A DNA stretch of 64,000 nucleotides from Enterovibrio paralichthyis (GCF_019209835.1 NZ_JAHUTS010000002.1:310001-374000), one strand, 5' to 3'; shown: positions 40,351-51,030, counted from the first letter of the stretch. Notes: a model not told the origin generated them from the sequence alone. A program made the numbers and translations.

Positions 40351-42666
40351 ATGAAAGTATCCACAAAAATAAGAGCTGCGCTGATCGGGACTGGTGTCGC
40401 TGGCGTTATTGCTACCACTATTTTTTTGACTTTTGCAGCGGTCAGCGAATCAGGGAAAGCACTGGAAACTCAGGTAGAGAACCAGCTCCGCTCCGTAAGA
40501 GCCATTAAAAAAACAGAAATTGAAAATTACTTTGCGACGATCAGCCGTCAAATCGTCAACATGGCTAACTCGACCATGACAGAGAATGCCATTGTCCAGT
40601 TTTCGAAAAGCTTCCAAAGTGTGGAATCAGAAGCCCTTCCAAAAGCCAACCAAGCTGAAGTTCTGAACAATTACTATGTCGATGAATTCGGACGCACCTA
40701 TCAGGAAACCAACAACCAAGCGACCGATGCCACGTCGAAACTCAACACCATTGGCACCAGCGGGCAATTGCTGCAGCAAGCTTATATCGGCATGAACCAA
40801 CACCCTCTTGGTAGCAAACACCTTCTCGACAAAGCGGATGACGGCACGACCTACAGTGAAGTCCATGAAGTCTACCATCCAAATTACCGCAAATATCTCG
40901 AGTCGTTTGGCTACTACGATATCTTCCTTGTCGATACCTCAGGCAATGTCGTTTACACCGTTTTCAAAGAGCTAGACTATGCAACGAACCTAGATACCGG
41001 CGCCTATAAAGACACGGGGTTAGCGCAAGCCTACAAAGGCGCGAAAAATCTTAAAGCCGGTGAATTCGCGTTCATCGACTTTGCTCCCTATTACCCCTCT
41101 TACGACAGCCCTGCCTCGTTTATCGCGTCACCTGTCGTGAAAAATGGTGAGCGTATTGGTGTCATTATCTTCCAGATGCCAATCGATGCCATCAACAGCA
41201 TGATGACATACGACTCGGAATGGCGTGCAGACGGATTAGGTGATACAGGCGAGTCATACCTTGTGGGTAGCGACAACCTTATCCGGTCCCAAGCACGTAT
41301 GCTGGTTGAGAACAAAGATGCTTATCTGGATGCCCTGCGTGCTTCCGGTGTGGCAGAAAATACCGTAAGCCGTATCGCCACCACTGAATCCTCAGCTGGC
41401 CAGCAACCTATCAATACAGCCCATATCAACGCAGCCATCGGTGGTGAGGCTGGATTTACGGTCACCAAAAACCATTTCGGAAAGGATGTGTTTTCGGCAT
41501 ACACCCCTATCGATATTCTGGGGCAAAGGTGGGCACTCGTTACTGAAATCACCAAATCTGAGGCATTGACCACTGTTCACGCTCTGCAAAACTCGCTTTA
41601 CACCAAAGCTGGGGTCGTTGGGTTCATCATCATTGTTATTTCTGCCCTAATTGCTTGGTTAATTGCCAACAGTATCAGCCGACCTATCTCTGTGCTGACA
41701 TCAAAAATCATCCAGATAGCCAAAGAGCATGACCTGACGATTCGTCTGGAAGCGAAAAGTAAAGATGAAATCGGCGAGCTTTCGCGCTCAATGAATACCA
41801 TGTTGGATGATTTTATGGGCTTGATAAAAGGTGCAGATGCCACGGCTAAAGCGCTGGGTGACGCATCTGAATCTATCCAGAAAAACATTTCCGCCATGCG
41901 CAGTGAAGTTGACCAACAAGCGTCAAACTCCAGTCAGGTGGCGACTGCAGCAACAGAAATGAGTGCCTCTATTTCAGAGGTTGCCTCTTTTGCCAACAAC
42001 GCATCTGAGTCATCTGAAAATGTCGTGCAGTCTGTGCGTCAAAGCGCTGATGTTGGCCAACAGTTGGTGAGCAACATTTCTGAGCTTTCTAGCCGGATGA
42101 ATGAAGCCACCAAGTCGATGGAGCAGCTCTCTGCAGAGAGCGACTCCATTGGTTCAGTGCTGGATGTAATTCAGGGTATTGCTGAACAAACCAACTTGTT
42201 GGCGCTGAACGCTGCTATCGAGGCCGCCCGCGCAGGTGAGCAAGGCCGTGGCTTCGCCGTGGTCGCCGATGAAGTTCGCTCGCTGGCGATACGTACGCAA
42301 ACCTCTACCGAAGAGATCCGCGCCAAAGTGGAGTCTTTACAGTCTGAAACCGGCAAAGTGGTGAAAGGGATCAGCGGTGCGAATGAATATGTGGCCAGCA
42401 GCGTCGACAACTGTAATAAGAACAATGAAATGCTGGATCAAATCGCGGGTATGATGATGGAAATCAACGATATGAATACCCAGATTGCGACAGCGGCAAG
42501 TGAGCAATCTTCCGTGACGGAAGAGATCACCATGAATGTGAACAATATCGCCCGGTCTGCAGAACAGGTATCAGAAAGTACGGTGAGTACTGACGAAACC
42601 TCACTCAGCCTGAATCAACAGGCGCACAAACTGACCCAACAAATCGGTATATTTAAAATTGCTTAA
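40351..42666 (+). CDS. methyl-accepting chemotaxis protein
   Basis: The 771-residue receptor has a first membrane helix (about 10-32), a periplasmic region of about 380 residues compatible with a dCache-type sensor, a second helix (about 420-443), a HAMP domain and a long cytoplasmic coiled coil. Its hairpin tip, EQTNLLALNAAIEAARAGEQ (about 613-632), binds CheW and CheA. It lacks a C-terminal CheR-docking pentapeptide. Ligand is unknown. ATG 40351 follows GGGGGCGGG; TTG 40336 is the alternative. It is convergent with mukB and shares its terminator. Confidence 0.93.
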   Translation: MKVSTKIRAALIGTGVAGVIATTIFLTFAAVSESGKALETQVENQLRSVRAIKKTEIENYFATISRQIVNMANSTMTENAIVQFSKSFQSVESEALPKANQAEVLNNYYVDEFGRTYQETNNQATDATSKLNTIGTSGQLLQQAYIGMNQHPLGSKHLLDKADDGTTYSEVHEVYHPNYRKYLESFGYYDIFLVDTSGNVVYTVFKELDYATNLDTGAYKDTGLAQAYKGAKNLKAGEFAFIDFAPYYPSYDSPASFIASPVVKNGERIGVIIFQMPIDAINSMMTYDSEWRADGLGDTGESYLVGSDNLIRSQARMLVENKDAYLDALRASGVAENTVSRIATTESSAGQQPINTAHINAAIGGEAGFTVTKNHFGKDVFSAYTPIDILGQRWALVTEITKSEALTTVHALQNSLYTKAGVVGFIIIVISALIAWLIANSISRPISVLTSKIIQIAKEHDLTIRLEAKSKDEIGELSRSMNTMLDDFMGLIKGADATAKALGDASESIQKNISAMRSEVDQQASNSSQVATAATEMSASISEVASFANNASESSENVVQSVRQSADVGQQLVSNISELSSRMNEATKSMEQLSAESDSIGSVLDVIQGIAEQTNLLALNAAIEAARAGEQGRGFAVVADEVRSLAIRTQTSTEEIRAKVESLQSETGKVVKGISGANEYVASSVDNCNKNNEMLDQIAGMMMEINDMNTQIATAASEQSSVTEEITMNVNNIARSAEQVSESTVSTDETSLSLNQQAHKLTQQIGIFKIA

Positions 42667-42691
42667 CCCGTAATTACTCTCCTTGAAAGAC

Positions 42692-42716
42692 AAAAGGCCA
42701 GCAGTGCTGGCCTTTT
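42692..42716. terminator. bidirectional terminator between the receptor gene and mukB
   Basis: AAAAGGCCAGCA and TGCTGGCCTTTT are perfect inverted copies around one base. Confidence 0.92.
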
Positions 42717-42735
42717 CAATGTTTGGAATCTGGTT

Positions 42736-45700
42736 CTATTCAACCGTTTCCAGTGTTTGCTCCAGTGGCAGCGTAGATTTCGACACCTCGCCAAAGCCAC
42801 GCAGACCCACCACATGCACGTGCTCTTTATCGTTAAAGATCTTACGTACCAGTTTGTAGGTGGTGCCCTGCTCTGGGCTGATGTTTTCCGGCGCTGCAAT
42901 CAGAAGCTGCATATCCAGGCGGTGACAAAGTTCGAACAGGGTCGAGATTGACTTCGCATCCAGACGCGCGGCCTCATCAAGGAACAGCAGACGACAAGGA
43001 ATAACATCTTTACCGCGCAGACGACGGGATTCTTCTTCCCAGCTTTGCACCACCATCAGCAGGATTGCCTGGCCGGTACCGATCGCTTCACCGGTCGACA
43101 GCGCACCGGATTCCGCTTGCAGCCAACCGTCAGTACCACGGTTAACTTCAATACCCAGTTCCAGGTAGTTACGGTAGTCCAGAAGCTCTTCACCCAGGAT
43201 CTGAGGAGAACGCTGACCAAGGTCGATATGCGGGTTCAGGCGCTGGAACAGTTTCGCCATTGCTTCAGAGAAGGTCAGACGGTTGTTACCGAACAAATCC
43301 TGATGCTGCTCTGCTTTCTCTGCCAAGCCTTCAAGCAGCTGCGCATGGGTTTCGCGGATAGAAACATTCAGGCGCACACCTTTAACCTGACCAAAGGCAA
43401 TATTAGACAAACCTTGGTTCAGCAAACGAATACGGTTTTGTTCACGCTGAATGGTCTTGCGGATAATGTTCGCCACAGACTCAGAGCTGATTGCCAAGCG
43501 TTTCTCACGCTGGGTCAATTCTTCAGTCAGGCGCGCCAGTTCCACTTCCATCTCTTCAATCGCTTCAACCGGATCGTCGGTACGGATGATGTCGTGACGG
43601 ATACGCTCACGCAGGTGCTGGTAAACCGCAACGTAGAACAGAACTTTACGCTCTGGACGTGCCATGTCTTCCGACGCACGCAGTGCATCACGCAGGGTTT
43701 CGTTGTCAGCCACCGCCAAACGCAGTGCACCCAGTGATTTATCCGACAGTGAACGCAGTTCGTCGGCAGACATGTACGCCATTTCACGGCGATTCAGCTG
43801 CTTCTCTACGTTGCTGGTGCGGGCAATCTTCAGTACTTCCACCCACCCGGCTTTCGCGTTCACCACGAAAGTACGCAGGTCAGTGTACTCTTTACCCGCT
43901 TTCTTCAGCGTTTTCACCAGAGAACGCATCTCCAGCTCAATCGAGGTCAGGCCTTTTTCCAGCTCGCTCTTACGGCTGCGTGATTGTGAAAGCTGTGCAT
44001 TCAGTTCGTCACGACGGATACGAGCACGCTCTTCCGCTTCCACGTCCGCGCGAACGCCCAGTTCAGTCAGTTCACGTTTGAATTCTGCAACCGTTTCCTG
44101 CTTCGCCTGGTGCGAGCTTTTCAGTGATGCCAGCAGTTGGTTGTACTGGTTCACCTGATCGCGAACCTGTTTCACGTGCTCACGTGAACGGGTACGGGCG
44201 CGCTCTGCATCCACCAGCTTGGCTTTCAGCTGTTCGTTCAGCTCGCTGCTCTTGTTCAGCAGTTCAACCGCATCGGCGTAACCGAAGTGGTGACGGCGCT
44301 CAACCAGATCAGACAGGGCGAACAGGGTTTTCTTCAGCGATTGCAGCGCTTCGTCTGCTTGCTGGTAAGCGGCATTCAGGGCATCAAACTGTTCTGGGTC
44401 AGCGTCCAGTGTCGACACCAGATTTTCCAGTTCTGCCAGCGCCTTGCCGTGTTCACGGGTGAAATGGCGCGCTTCGTCTGCCTGGGACAAGCGGCTTTCC
44501 ACTTCTTCCAGACGCGCTTCCAGCGTTTCATCTTCCAGCGCATTAACTACGTGCTGAAGTTTGTTCAGCAGCGCAATCGCTTCTTTCGAGCCGGTCAACT
44601 GGCTGCGAACCTGTTGCTCGCTTTCACGAGGCTGTGCAAGCTGGCGCTGCACACTGTTGCGTTGTTCACGCAGGGCTTTCAGTGCCGCTTCCGGGTCTTC
44701 ATTGAACGCCACATTCATGTGGTTGGACACGAAGTGGTTGAAGCTTTGGGTCAGACGCTGAAGCTTCTGGGCATCGAAGGAGGCTTTGGCGTAGTTTTCT
44801 ACCAACTCTTCACGTTTTTCACGCAGGCTTTCCAAACGGTGCTCACGCGCCGCACGACCAAACAGCGGAATTTTCGGGAAGCGAGAGTAACGCAGCTGGC
44901 GGTCGTTCAGGTGAACGCAAACCGCATTTTCCAGCTCTTCAACGTCAAATACGCTGTCATCGAAGCCATCTGCTTCACCTTCGATGATGTACAAGTCTTC
45001 CGGGCAGTCATCCAGATCCAACAGCTTCTCTTTGATGCCTTTCAGATCTGGCACCACAATCGCGTGGCGCGCAGGGCCGTACAGTGCTGAGAAGTACGGT
45101 GCATCATCAATGGTGATGTCATCGTAAATCTCAGACAGCAGCGTGCCACCCAGGGTATCAGCCAGCGATTGCAGACGCGCGTCATCGCTGCCGCCCGGCT
45201 GTGCCAGACGCTCGATTTCCGCTTCCAGCGTTTGCTTTTCAGCATGCAGTTTGTCGCGGGTAGCGATGGTTTCGCGCTCTTCCGACATAACGCGCTGCAT
45301 GGTATCCAGCACTGCTTGGTTGTCGTAAAGCTCTTCGCCGGTTTGCTCTGCCAGTTTTTCCAGTGCTTCCTGCGCGGCAATCCACGCTGGTGCGACTTTT
45401 TCAAACTGGGCAGTTTTTGCGTTGATATCGTTTTCAGCGCGTTGCAGTTCGCGGACCTTCTCTGCCTGCTCACCTACTGCTTCTTCTGCTGACTCCAGAC
45501 GTTCCTGCTGGCGCGCCATTTCAAGCTCTACCGCGTCTTCAGAGGCAACGGTTTCGTTGAATTGGCGCTGGTATTGCTCAGACAGGGTTTTCGCCTGTTG
45601 GAAGCTTCGCATCTGACGCTCAAGGTCACGGTGCTGCGCACTCAACTGGTCAGCATTTGCAGACAGGTTGGCAAATTCGCGGCCTTTGGCAATTACTTCA

Positions 45701-47196
45701 CGTGCTTTAACACCCGCTTCAGCACGGCTCACGTCACCAGCGATGCTGCGTACCAGATCAAGACCACGTTCAAACTGTTTGGCTGCCGCAGAAGAGAGAT
45801 CCAGCTTGTGCTTCAGGCTCAAAAGCTCAGAGGTTTGCACCTCTTCTTTTGCTTTGAGTGACCCCAGATACTCCGCCGCATTTTCCTGCGAAAGCTCGTC
45901 GTTACCTGTCAGCTCGCGCGCTTTTTCCAGCGCTTTCACCGCTTGTTGGTATTGCAACGCACGGGTTTGCTGCATATCCAGCGCTTGCTGGTAATCCGCA
46001 AGCTGGGTTTTCAGGCTATCGACTTCTTCTTCCGTCAGATGCGCCTGCTCTTCAGCCATCGCGAGCTGTTCAGTGGCTTCTTCCACCACCATCATTTGCT
46101 CTTCGAGACGAACGGCCAGCTCTTCCAGATCTTCCTGGTAACGCTCTACTTTCTCTTGTTGGCGAACAGCGGTCTGCACCAGCTGCAGGTGATCAGACGC
46201 GGCCTGATAGTCTTGCTCAAGGTGAGTCTGACGTTCGTTCAATGCATCCAGCTCGTCAGTCATGCGGCCGAATGTGCCTTGGAAATCATCCAGTTGACGA
46301 CGAGAGCCCTGCACTTCACCGCGGCGTTTCAGCGCTTGCTCCAACTTGTTGCGACGCTCGTTGGCGTGGCGCATGTAGTCAGACGCAACGTAGTTGGTGG
46401 ATTCAGTGATCAGGTGTTTGAACAGGTCACGGTCACGCTGGGTCAGCTTGATCGCTTCCAGTGTCATGCGGTTTTCGCGCAGCGCCACTTCCATGTCCTG
46501 GAAGGCTTTCTTCACACCGCCGTTTTGTGGCAGCAGGTAGTCGCGCAGGGATTTGGTAATTGCACTGGAGATACCACCGTAAAGCGATGCTTCAATCAGG
46601 CGGTAGAACTTGGAGCGGTCGCTGCTATTACGCAGTTTCTTCGGCAATGCACCGTATTCAAACATCTGTGCGTGATAATCCGTCAAAGAGTTGAAAGCTT
46701 TGAAATGCGCAGTGTCGTAGTCACCCAGCGCATCTTTCACTTCATTTAGTTGACGGACACGTACCTGGTTGGCAGACACGTTCTCGATCAGGATGTCAGT
46801 TGGCTTCACGCCAGATGGCAGGCCCTGAACGATAAAAGGTTTGATGTCGACTTTCTTATCACGACCCGCCACTTGCTGCAGACGAACAGCGAACAGAATG
46901 CGTTGGTTACGTGAGTTCACCACATCCAGCGCCGCATAACAGGCACCTGGTTTCAGTTTACCGTGCAGGCCTTTGTCGCGTGATGCCGTCGAGCTGCCCG
47001 CTTCCGTGGTGTTACGGAAGTGCAGCAGACTTTGGTCAGGGATAAGCGCTGTAATAAATGCCGCCATGGTAGTGGATTTACCCGCACCGTTACCGCCTGA
47101 GAGGGTTGTGACCAGATTGTCGATGTCAAAGGTACGGGCAAAGAAACCGTTCCAGTTGACCATGGTCAGCGATTGGTATTTACCGCGTTGGGTCAT
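42736..47196 (-). CDS. mukB: chromosome partition protein MukB
   Basis: The 1486-residue SMC-like ATPase has the Walker A LSGGNGAGKSTT (about 32-43) at its N-terminal head, long coiled coils broken by a hinge (about 660-790), and the C-terminal head with the LSTGEAIGTGQ signature and LLFLDEAARLD Walker B. MukB, with MukE and MukF, forms the condensin that shapes the chromosome and works with topoisomerase IV. ATG 47196 overlaps the TGA of mukE (ATGA). Length and order mukF-mukE-mukB are standard for gammaproteobacteria. Confidence 0.98.
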   Translation of the reverse strand: MTQRGKYQSLTMVNWNGFFARTFDIDNLVTTLSGGNGAGKSTTMAAFITALIPDQSLLHFRNTTEAGSSTASRDKGLHGKLKPGACYAALDVVNSRNQRILFAVRLQQVAGRDKKVDIKPFIVQGLPSGVKPTDILIENVSANQVRVRQLNEVKDALGDYDTAHFKAFNSLTDYHAQMFEYGALPKKLRNSSDRSKFYRLIEASLYGGISSAITKSLRDYLLPQNGGVKKAFQDMEVALRENRMTLEAIKLTQRDRDLFKHLITESTNYVASDYMRHANERRNKLEQALKRRGEVQGSRRQLDDFQGTFGRMTDELDALNERQTHLEQDYQAASDHLQLVQTAVRQQEKVERYQEDLEELAVRLEEQMMVVEEATEQLAMAEEQAHLTEEEVDSLKTQLADYQQALDMQQTRALQYQQAVKALEKARELTGNDELSQENAAEYLGSLKAKEEVQTSELLSLKHKLDLSSAAAKQFERGLDLVRSIAGDVSRAEAGVKAREVIAKGREFANLSANADQLSAQHRDLERQMRSFQQAKTLSEQYQRQFNETVASEDAVELEMARQQERLESAEEAVGEQAEKVRELQRAENDINAKTAQFEKVAPAWIAAQEALEKLAEQTGEELYDNQAVLDTMQRVMSEERETIATRDKLHAEKQTLEAEIERLAQPGGSDDARLQSLADTLGGTLLSEIYDDITIDDAPYFSALYGPARHAIVVPDLKGIKEKLLDLDDCPEDLYIIEGEADGFDDSVFDVEELENAVCVHLNDRQLRYSRFPKIPLFGRAAREHRLESLREKREELVENYAKASFDAQKLQRLTQSFNHFVSNHMNVAFNEDPEAALKALREQRNSVQRQLAQPRESEQQVRSQLTGSKEAIALLNKLQHVVNALEDETLEARLEEVESRLSQADEARHFTREHGKALAELENLVSTLDADPEQFDALNAAYQQADEALQSLKKTLFALSDLVERRHHFGYADAVELLNKSSELNEQLKAKLVDAERARTRSREHVKQVRDQVNQYNQLLASLKSSHQAKQETVAEFKRELTELGVRADVEAEERARIRRDELNAQLSQSRSRKSELEKGLTSIELEMRSLVKTLKKAGKEYTDLRTFVVNAKAGWVEVLKIARTSNVEKQLNRREMAYMSADELRSLSDKSLGALRLAVADNETLRDALRASEDMARPERKVLFYVAVYQHLRERIRHDIIRTDDPVEAIEEMEVELARLTEELTQREKRLAISSESVANIIRKTIQREQNRIRLLNQGLSNIAFGQVKGVRLNVSIRETHAQLLEGLAEKAEQHQDLFGNNRLTFSEAMAKLFQRLNPHIDLGQRSPQILGEELLDYRNYLELGIEVNRGTDGWLQAESGALSTGEAIGTGQAILLMVVQSWEEESRRLRGKDVIPCRLLFLDEAARLDAKSISTLFELCHRLDMQLLIAAPENISPEQGTTYKLVRKIFNDKEHVHVVGLRGFGEVSKSTLPLEQTLETVE

Positions 47197-47915
47197 GCCT
47201 GAACCTCCTGAGCATCTTCGTCACGATCTTCGTCGTGATCATCTTCTTTTAGCAAGCTGGATTGTGCATGTTCCTGCTGGTGAATAACCGCTTCACCATC
47301 GCGGATAAGGCGCAGCTGTGCTTCACGGATATCGTCACCCGCACGCACATCCGCACCGAAGCGGAATGTCGCTTCACTCACGCGGAATTTACCGTTGTCG
47401 CCGATTGGCACAATCATGCCGATACGACGAAGACGACGCAGTGAGGTCTTCACTTTGTCGTATAGCTTCTCGCGGTCAAGATCCGAACCTGATGCACGCA
47501 GGGTCACCAGCTTCATCAGTTTCTTCTCGTCTGCCAGTGTCAGCAGCTCGTCGAACAGTTCCTGGGTGGTAAAAATGCCTTCCTGTGCCAGACGCTCTGG
47601 GCTCAGGTAAAGGAAACACAACACCTTACCTACCAGCATGTCGAGTTCTGAAAGCACTGCGCGACCAATCAATGAGGTTGAGCGCGGACGCAGGTAGAAG
47701 AAACCTTCAGGTGCGCGCACCAACTCAGCGTTATAACGCTGGTAGAAATGCTGCAGCGGGGTTTCAAACTCAATCAGATAAGCGTGGTTATCCAAATCTT
47801 CGCTGGCGATATGGCGGCCAGCACGCAGGACGCTATCCAATGCCGGGAACAGCGGATTGGCAATCGCTTTTGCCAGTTCCTCTGGCATAAATTCTTCAAT
47901 ATTTATCGATGACAT
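47193..47915 (-). CDS. mukE: chromosome partition protein MukE
   Basis: From ATG 47915 (AAGG about 8 nt upstream) the protein has 240 residues and begins SSINIEEFMPEELAKAIANP, the MukE start. It is a winged-helix (kite) protein that binds MukF and regulates the MukB ATPase. The acidic end (about 215-240, DHDEDRDEDAQ) is normal for the family. Its first 20 bases overlap the end of mukF and its stop overlaps mukB, giving tight coupling. A longer frame to 47972 is rejected. Confidence 0.96.
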   Translation of the reverse strand: MSSINIEEFMPEELAKAIANPLFPALDSVLRAGRHIASEDLDNHAYLIEFETPLQHFYQRYNAELVRAPEGFFYLRPRSTSLIGRAVLSELDMLVGKVLCFLYLSPERLAQEGIFTTQELFDELLTLADEKKLMKLVTLRASGSDLDREKLYDKVKTSLRRLRRIGMIVPIGDNGKFRVSEATFRFGADVRAGDDIREAQLRLIRDGEAVIHQQEHAQSSLLKEDDHDEDRDEDAQEVQA

Positions 47916-49218
47916 TCGCTTGTACCTTGGCTCCGTATTCGTTAATTGCCTGCCAGTCCGGCTGAATTGCATTCATGTCGGACTGTGAGTAACCAAGGCG
48001 AACCGCCTGGTTGATCACGATCCGCGCCAGATCAAAGTGACGGGCTTGTGGGTGTTGAGCCAGATAGTTTTTCAGTACCACGCCCAAATCTATGCCCTCA
48101 CCCGTTTGACGGTGGCGAGACAGCATGTCAGAGATTTGGTCGCTCAATTGGTCGTTAACCAGCGTCAGTTCCTCAAACTCGACTTCTGCCGGCATTTCAC
48201 CGGTCACTTCGTCATCACGAAGTACCAGTGCTTCGTCGCGCATATCACGCAGACGTTCTGCATCGGCAAAGGTCAGGAACCAAGGGTTATCGAAGTATTC
48301 TGTCACCGACTGGCGAAGACGCTGGCTGAACGCGCGGTTCTTGTCCATGTCGATGGCATTACGAATAAATTTGTGTACGTGGCGGTCGTAGCCGATCCAG
48401 AGATCAATCGCCTGCTGGCCCCAGTTCACGATGCGATCCAGCTTCATTTGCAGGTTGTAGATCATGGCATCGACGAAATCTAAATCGTCGCGGCCGTGAA
48501 CCTGTTCCTGAATATTCAGAAGCTGGGTTTGCAACTGATCACCCGCCGACTGCAGGGTATCCTGAAGCTCGCGCAGGGTGCTGGAAGTTTCGTTCAGCAG
48601 TTGCTCACAATTGGCGATCGCAGCCTGCCAGTCCTGGTTTAACAGCGCAGCAATGTCGTCTTTCACTTTTTGCTGCTGCTCATCCATGGTGCGTTGGTTC
48701 AGATCGATACGATCGAAAATTTCGGCCACTGAATACTTCAGTACGCCGTAAACGTTCTTGCGCCAGAAATCCGCGTCACCATCTTCTGCAGCTGCGGTCA
48801 GGGCTTTATCAATCTCATCAGCCACCATGGACAGTTGAATTGAAAGCTTGAGTGAGCTGTATTCGCGGTGACGCGCGTAATAATCGCTGATACCCAGTGC
48901 CAGCGGCGTAAGACGATAAATACTCGCGCCGTCGGTCATTTCGCTGGTAAAACGGCTCAGCAGGCGGCTGCGCACCAAGTCGTTAATGGCATTGTTTGCA
49001 CGAAACGCGATGGTTTCGCTAGCTTGATCGAATTGGTCACTGACGATACGGAATGCATCGACCAGCTCCCCTTCCCCTAGCTCCTCCTCGAAACGCTCGC
49101 TGCTGAGTACAGCAACGGCAAGGAGAAATGCCAGCCGTTCCGGCGGCAGATTGAGGGAGAAGTCATTCGTTTTCACCCAACCAACCAACTCAGGAACAGT
49201 CTGAGAGAATTCGCTCAT
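47896..49218 (-). CDS. mukF: kleisin subunit MukF
   Basis: The 440-residue protein starts MSEFSQTVPELVGWVKTNDF and matches MukF in length. An N-terminal winged-helix dimerisation domain (about 1-120) is followed by a helical middle and a C-terminal winged helix that contacts the MukB head. It bridges two MukB heads and recruits MukE. It is the first gene of the muk set, 36 nt after cmoM on the same strand, so cmoM-mukF-mukE-mukB is one transcript as in E. coli. Confidence 0.96.
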   Translation of the reverse strand: MSEFSQTVPELVGWVKTNDFSLNLPPERLAFLLAVAVLSSERFEEELGEGELVDAFRIVSDQFDQASETIAFRANNAINDLVRSRLLSRFTSEMTDGASIYRLTPLALGISDYYARHREYSSLKLSIQLSMVADEIDKALTAAAEDGDADFWRKNVYGVLKYSVAEIFDRIDLNQRTMDEQQQKVKDDIAALLNQDWQAAIANCEQLLNETSSTLRELQDTLQSAGDQLQTQLLNIQEQVHGRDDLDFVDAMIYNLQMKLDRIVNWGQQAIDLWIGYDRHVHKFIRNAIDMDKNRAFSQRLRQSVTEYFDNPWFLTFADAERLRDMRDEALVLRDDEVTGEMPAEVEFEELTLVNDQLSDQISDMLSRHRQTGEGIDLGVVLKNYLAQHPQARHFDLARIVINQAVRLGYSQSDMNAIQPDWQAINEYGAKVQANVIDKY

Positions 49219-49254
49219 CCGTTTTCCTTGTTGTTTACGTGTATCTTGTAATCG

Positions 49255-50037
49255 TTATGACTCGAGAGGCCTTTGTGCGTACACGTGAATGTAACGACCT
49301 AACGAGATAAAAGGTTCCTGACGGCAGAGTTTTTGCTCCATCGCCACGACCTGTTCAAAGGTGAATTCGCCTGTTCTCGTGTCTTTCATGTAGTCATGGA
49401 ACGTGCGAACACCACTTTTCCCTAAAATGGTAAAACCGGCCTCTTCAATCCACTGATAGACATCTTCAGGTTGAAGGCCTTTCTGTGGCTGCAGTTTAAA
49501 GCGCTTGCGGTGAGGCATTCCCTCTTCAACATGCGTCAGGTTGCCACAGATCAGGTTCTTAAACAGCAGGCCATTTTGGTTGTAGAACATGACCGATGCA
49601 ACACCGCCCGGTTTGACTTGTGACAGTACGACATCCAGCGCTTCACGCGGGTCACCAAGCCATTCCATTACTGCGTGGAAAAGCATCAGATCGAACTGCT
49701 TGTCTGTATGCTGCGCGATTTCCTGCACCGGTGCATGAACGAAGCGATAGTGCGGCAATAGCCCTGCTTCATCGATGTCTTTTTCTGCCAGCGCGAGCAT
49801 CTGTGAAGAAAGATCACATAAGGTCACGTTGTGGCCACGCTGCGCGATTTGTTGCGAAAGCTGTGCCAATCCGCCACCGGCATCTAAAATGTCCAGCGGA
49901 CTAGATTCGCCCAGGCGGTTCAATATTGATTCGAGATCTTGCCAAACAACGGCTTGGCGGATTTCTCCCTTGCCCGAGCCGTAAATGTTTTTAACAAATT
50001 TGTGGGCAATGTCGTCGAAATTTCTATCCTCAGTCAC
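49255..50037 (-). CDS. cmoM: tRNA 5-carboxymethoxyuridine methyltransferase CmoM (SmtA)
   Basis: The 260-residue class I methyltransferase has the SAM motif LDILDAGGGLAQLS (about 47-60), CDLSSQMLALA and LMLFHAVMEWLGDP. CmoM adds the final methyl to cmo5U at tRNA position 34 to give mcmo5U. The position directly before mukFEB and divergent from elyC is the same as in E. coli and supports the name. ATG 50037 lies 113 bp from the elyC start. Confidence 0.93.
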   Translation of the reverse strand: MTEDRNFDDIAHKFVKNIYGSGKGEIRQAVVWQDLESILNRLGESSPLDILDAGGGLAQLSQQIAQRGHNVTLCDLSSQMLALAEKDIDEAGLLPHYRFVHAPVQEIAQHTDKQFDLMLFHAVMEWLGDPREALDVVLSQVKPGGVASVMFYNQNGLLFKNLICGNLTHVEEGMPHRKRFKLQPQKGLQPEDVYQWIEEAGFTILGKSGVRTFHDYMKDTRTGEFTFEQVVAMEQKLCRQEPFISLGRYIHVYAQRPLES

Positions 50038-50150
50038 AGTGCCTTCGTTATGATTGTCTGCTAAGGGGTTTATTTTCGCATAAGCCTGCCGTTAATAAAG
50101 GTCTGATGCACTTTCTGGCCCCTGTTTGACTATATTTCGGGCGACATTTC

Positions 50151-51008
50151 ATGTTTGAACTAAAAAAACTTATATCAACTTTACTGATGCCCCTTCCTGC
50201 GCTACTGCTACTTGGATTTTTCGGCCTGTTTTTGATCTGGTTTACCCAGAGAAAAGGGTTCGGATCTTTCGTTGTTTTTGTTTCTCTGTTGTTAATTGGC
50301 CTGGTTTCGTTCCAACCGTTCACTTCTTCACTTTTAATGAAAATGGAACGCCAATACCCACCCTTCCTGCCCACGGAAAAACCGGTCGATTATGTGATGG
50401 TGTTGGGTCACGGCCATGTGGTTGATGATGAGATACCACCTACGTCTGAATTGTCACGTGTAGCATTAATGCGACTGGCTGAAGGGATCCGCATTCACTT
50501 TATGTATCCAACGTCGAAACTGATCCTGTCTGGCTATGACGGTGGATATGAAGTGAGTCATGCCCGAATGCTGGCACGAGTTGCTCTGGCATTGGGCGTG
50601 AACAAAAACAACATACTGCTGCTGGAAACAGCGAAGGATACGTGGGAAGAGGCCTTTCAGGCAGCATCCGTTGTCGGTGACAGCAATCTGGTACTCGTCA
50701 CCTCTGCCAACCACATGCCACGCGCGATGTATGAATTTGAGAATGCGGGTTTAAACCCTATTCCTGCACCGACCAATTTCATGGCACAGAAAGAAATCCA
50801 CCAGCCTTGGATTAAGTACAGCCCCCGCGCCCAGTACCTGGAGCAGTTTGAACGCTATTGGCATGAGAACTTGGGACAGCTTTGGCAACGCCTGCGTGAC
50901 AAAGTGGCTGAGCAGGAAGCGGAGTTCCAGACAGCGCCAGTGACGCAACCTGAGACGACCATAGATGAAGAGGTGGTTGAAACTGAACAGGTTGTACCTG
51001 CAACCTGA
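50151..51008 (+). CDS. elyC: envelope biogenesis factor ElyC (DUF218/SanA-like)
   Basis: The 285-residue protein has two N-terminal membrane helices (about 12-32 and 38-58). A DUF218 domain follows: YVMVLGHGHVVDDEIPPTSELS (described), SKLILSGYDGG, ETAKDTWEEA and LVTSANHMPRAMYEF. ElyC is needed for peptidoglycan synthesis at low temperature and affects undecaprenyl-phosphate metabolism. It carries an acidic tail (about 250-285) absent from the core domain. The divergent arrangement with cmoM is conserved. A symmetrical terminator follows. Confidence 0.92.
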   Translation: MFELKKLISTLLMPLPALLLLGFFGLFLIWFTQRKGFGSFVVFVSLLLIGLVSFQPFTSSLLMKMERQYPPFLPTEKPVDYVMVLGHGHVVDDEIPPTSELSRVALMRLAEGIRIHFMYPTSKLILSGYDGGYEVSHARMLARVALALGVNKNNILLLETAKDTWEEAFQAASVVGDSNLVLVTSANHMPRAMYEFENAGLNPIPAPTNFMAQKEIHQPWIKYSPRAQYLEQFERYWHENLGQLWQRLRDKVAEQEAEFQTAPVTQPETTIDEEVVETEQVVPAT

Positions 51009-51030
51009 TTTACTCTCAAACACTAAACGC

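Noticed and set aside
43045..46749. Several long plus-strand frames opposite mukB
   Set aside because: They are mirror frames of the MukB coiled coil with no start context or domain.
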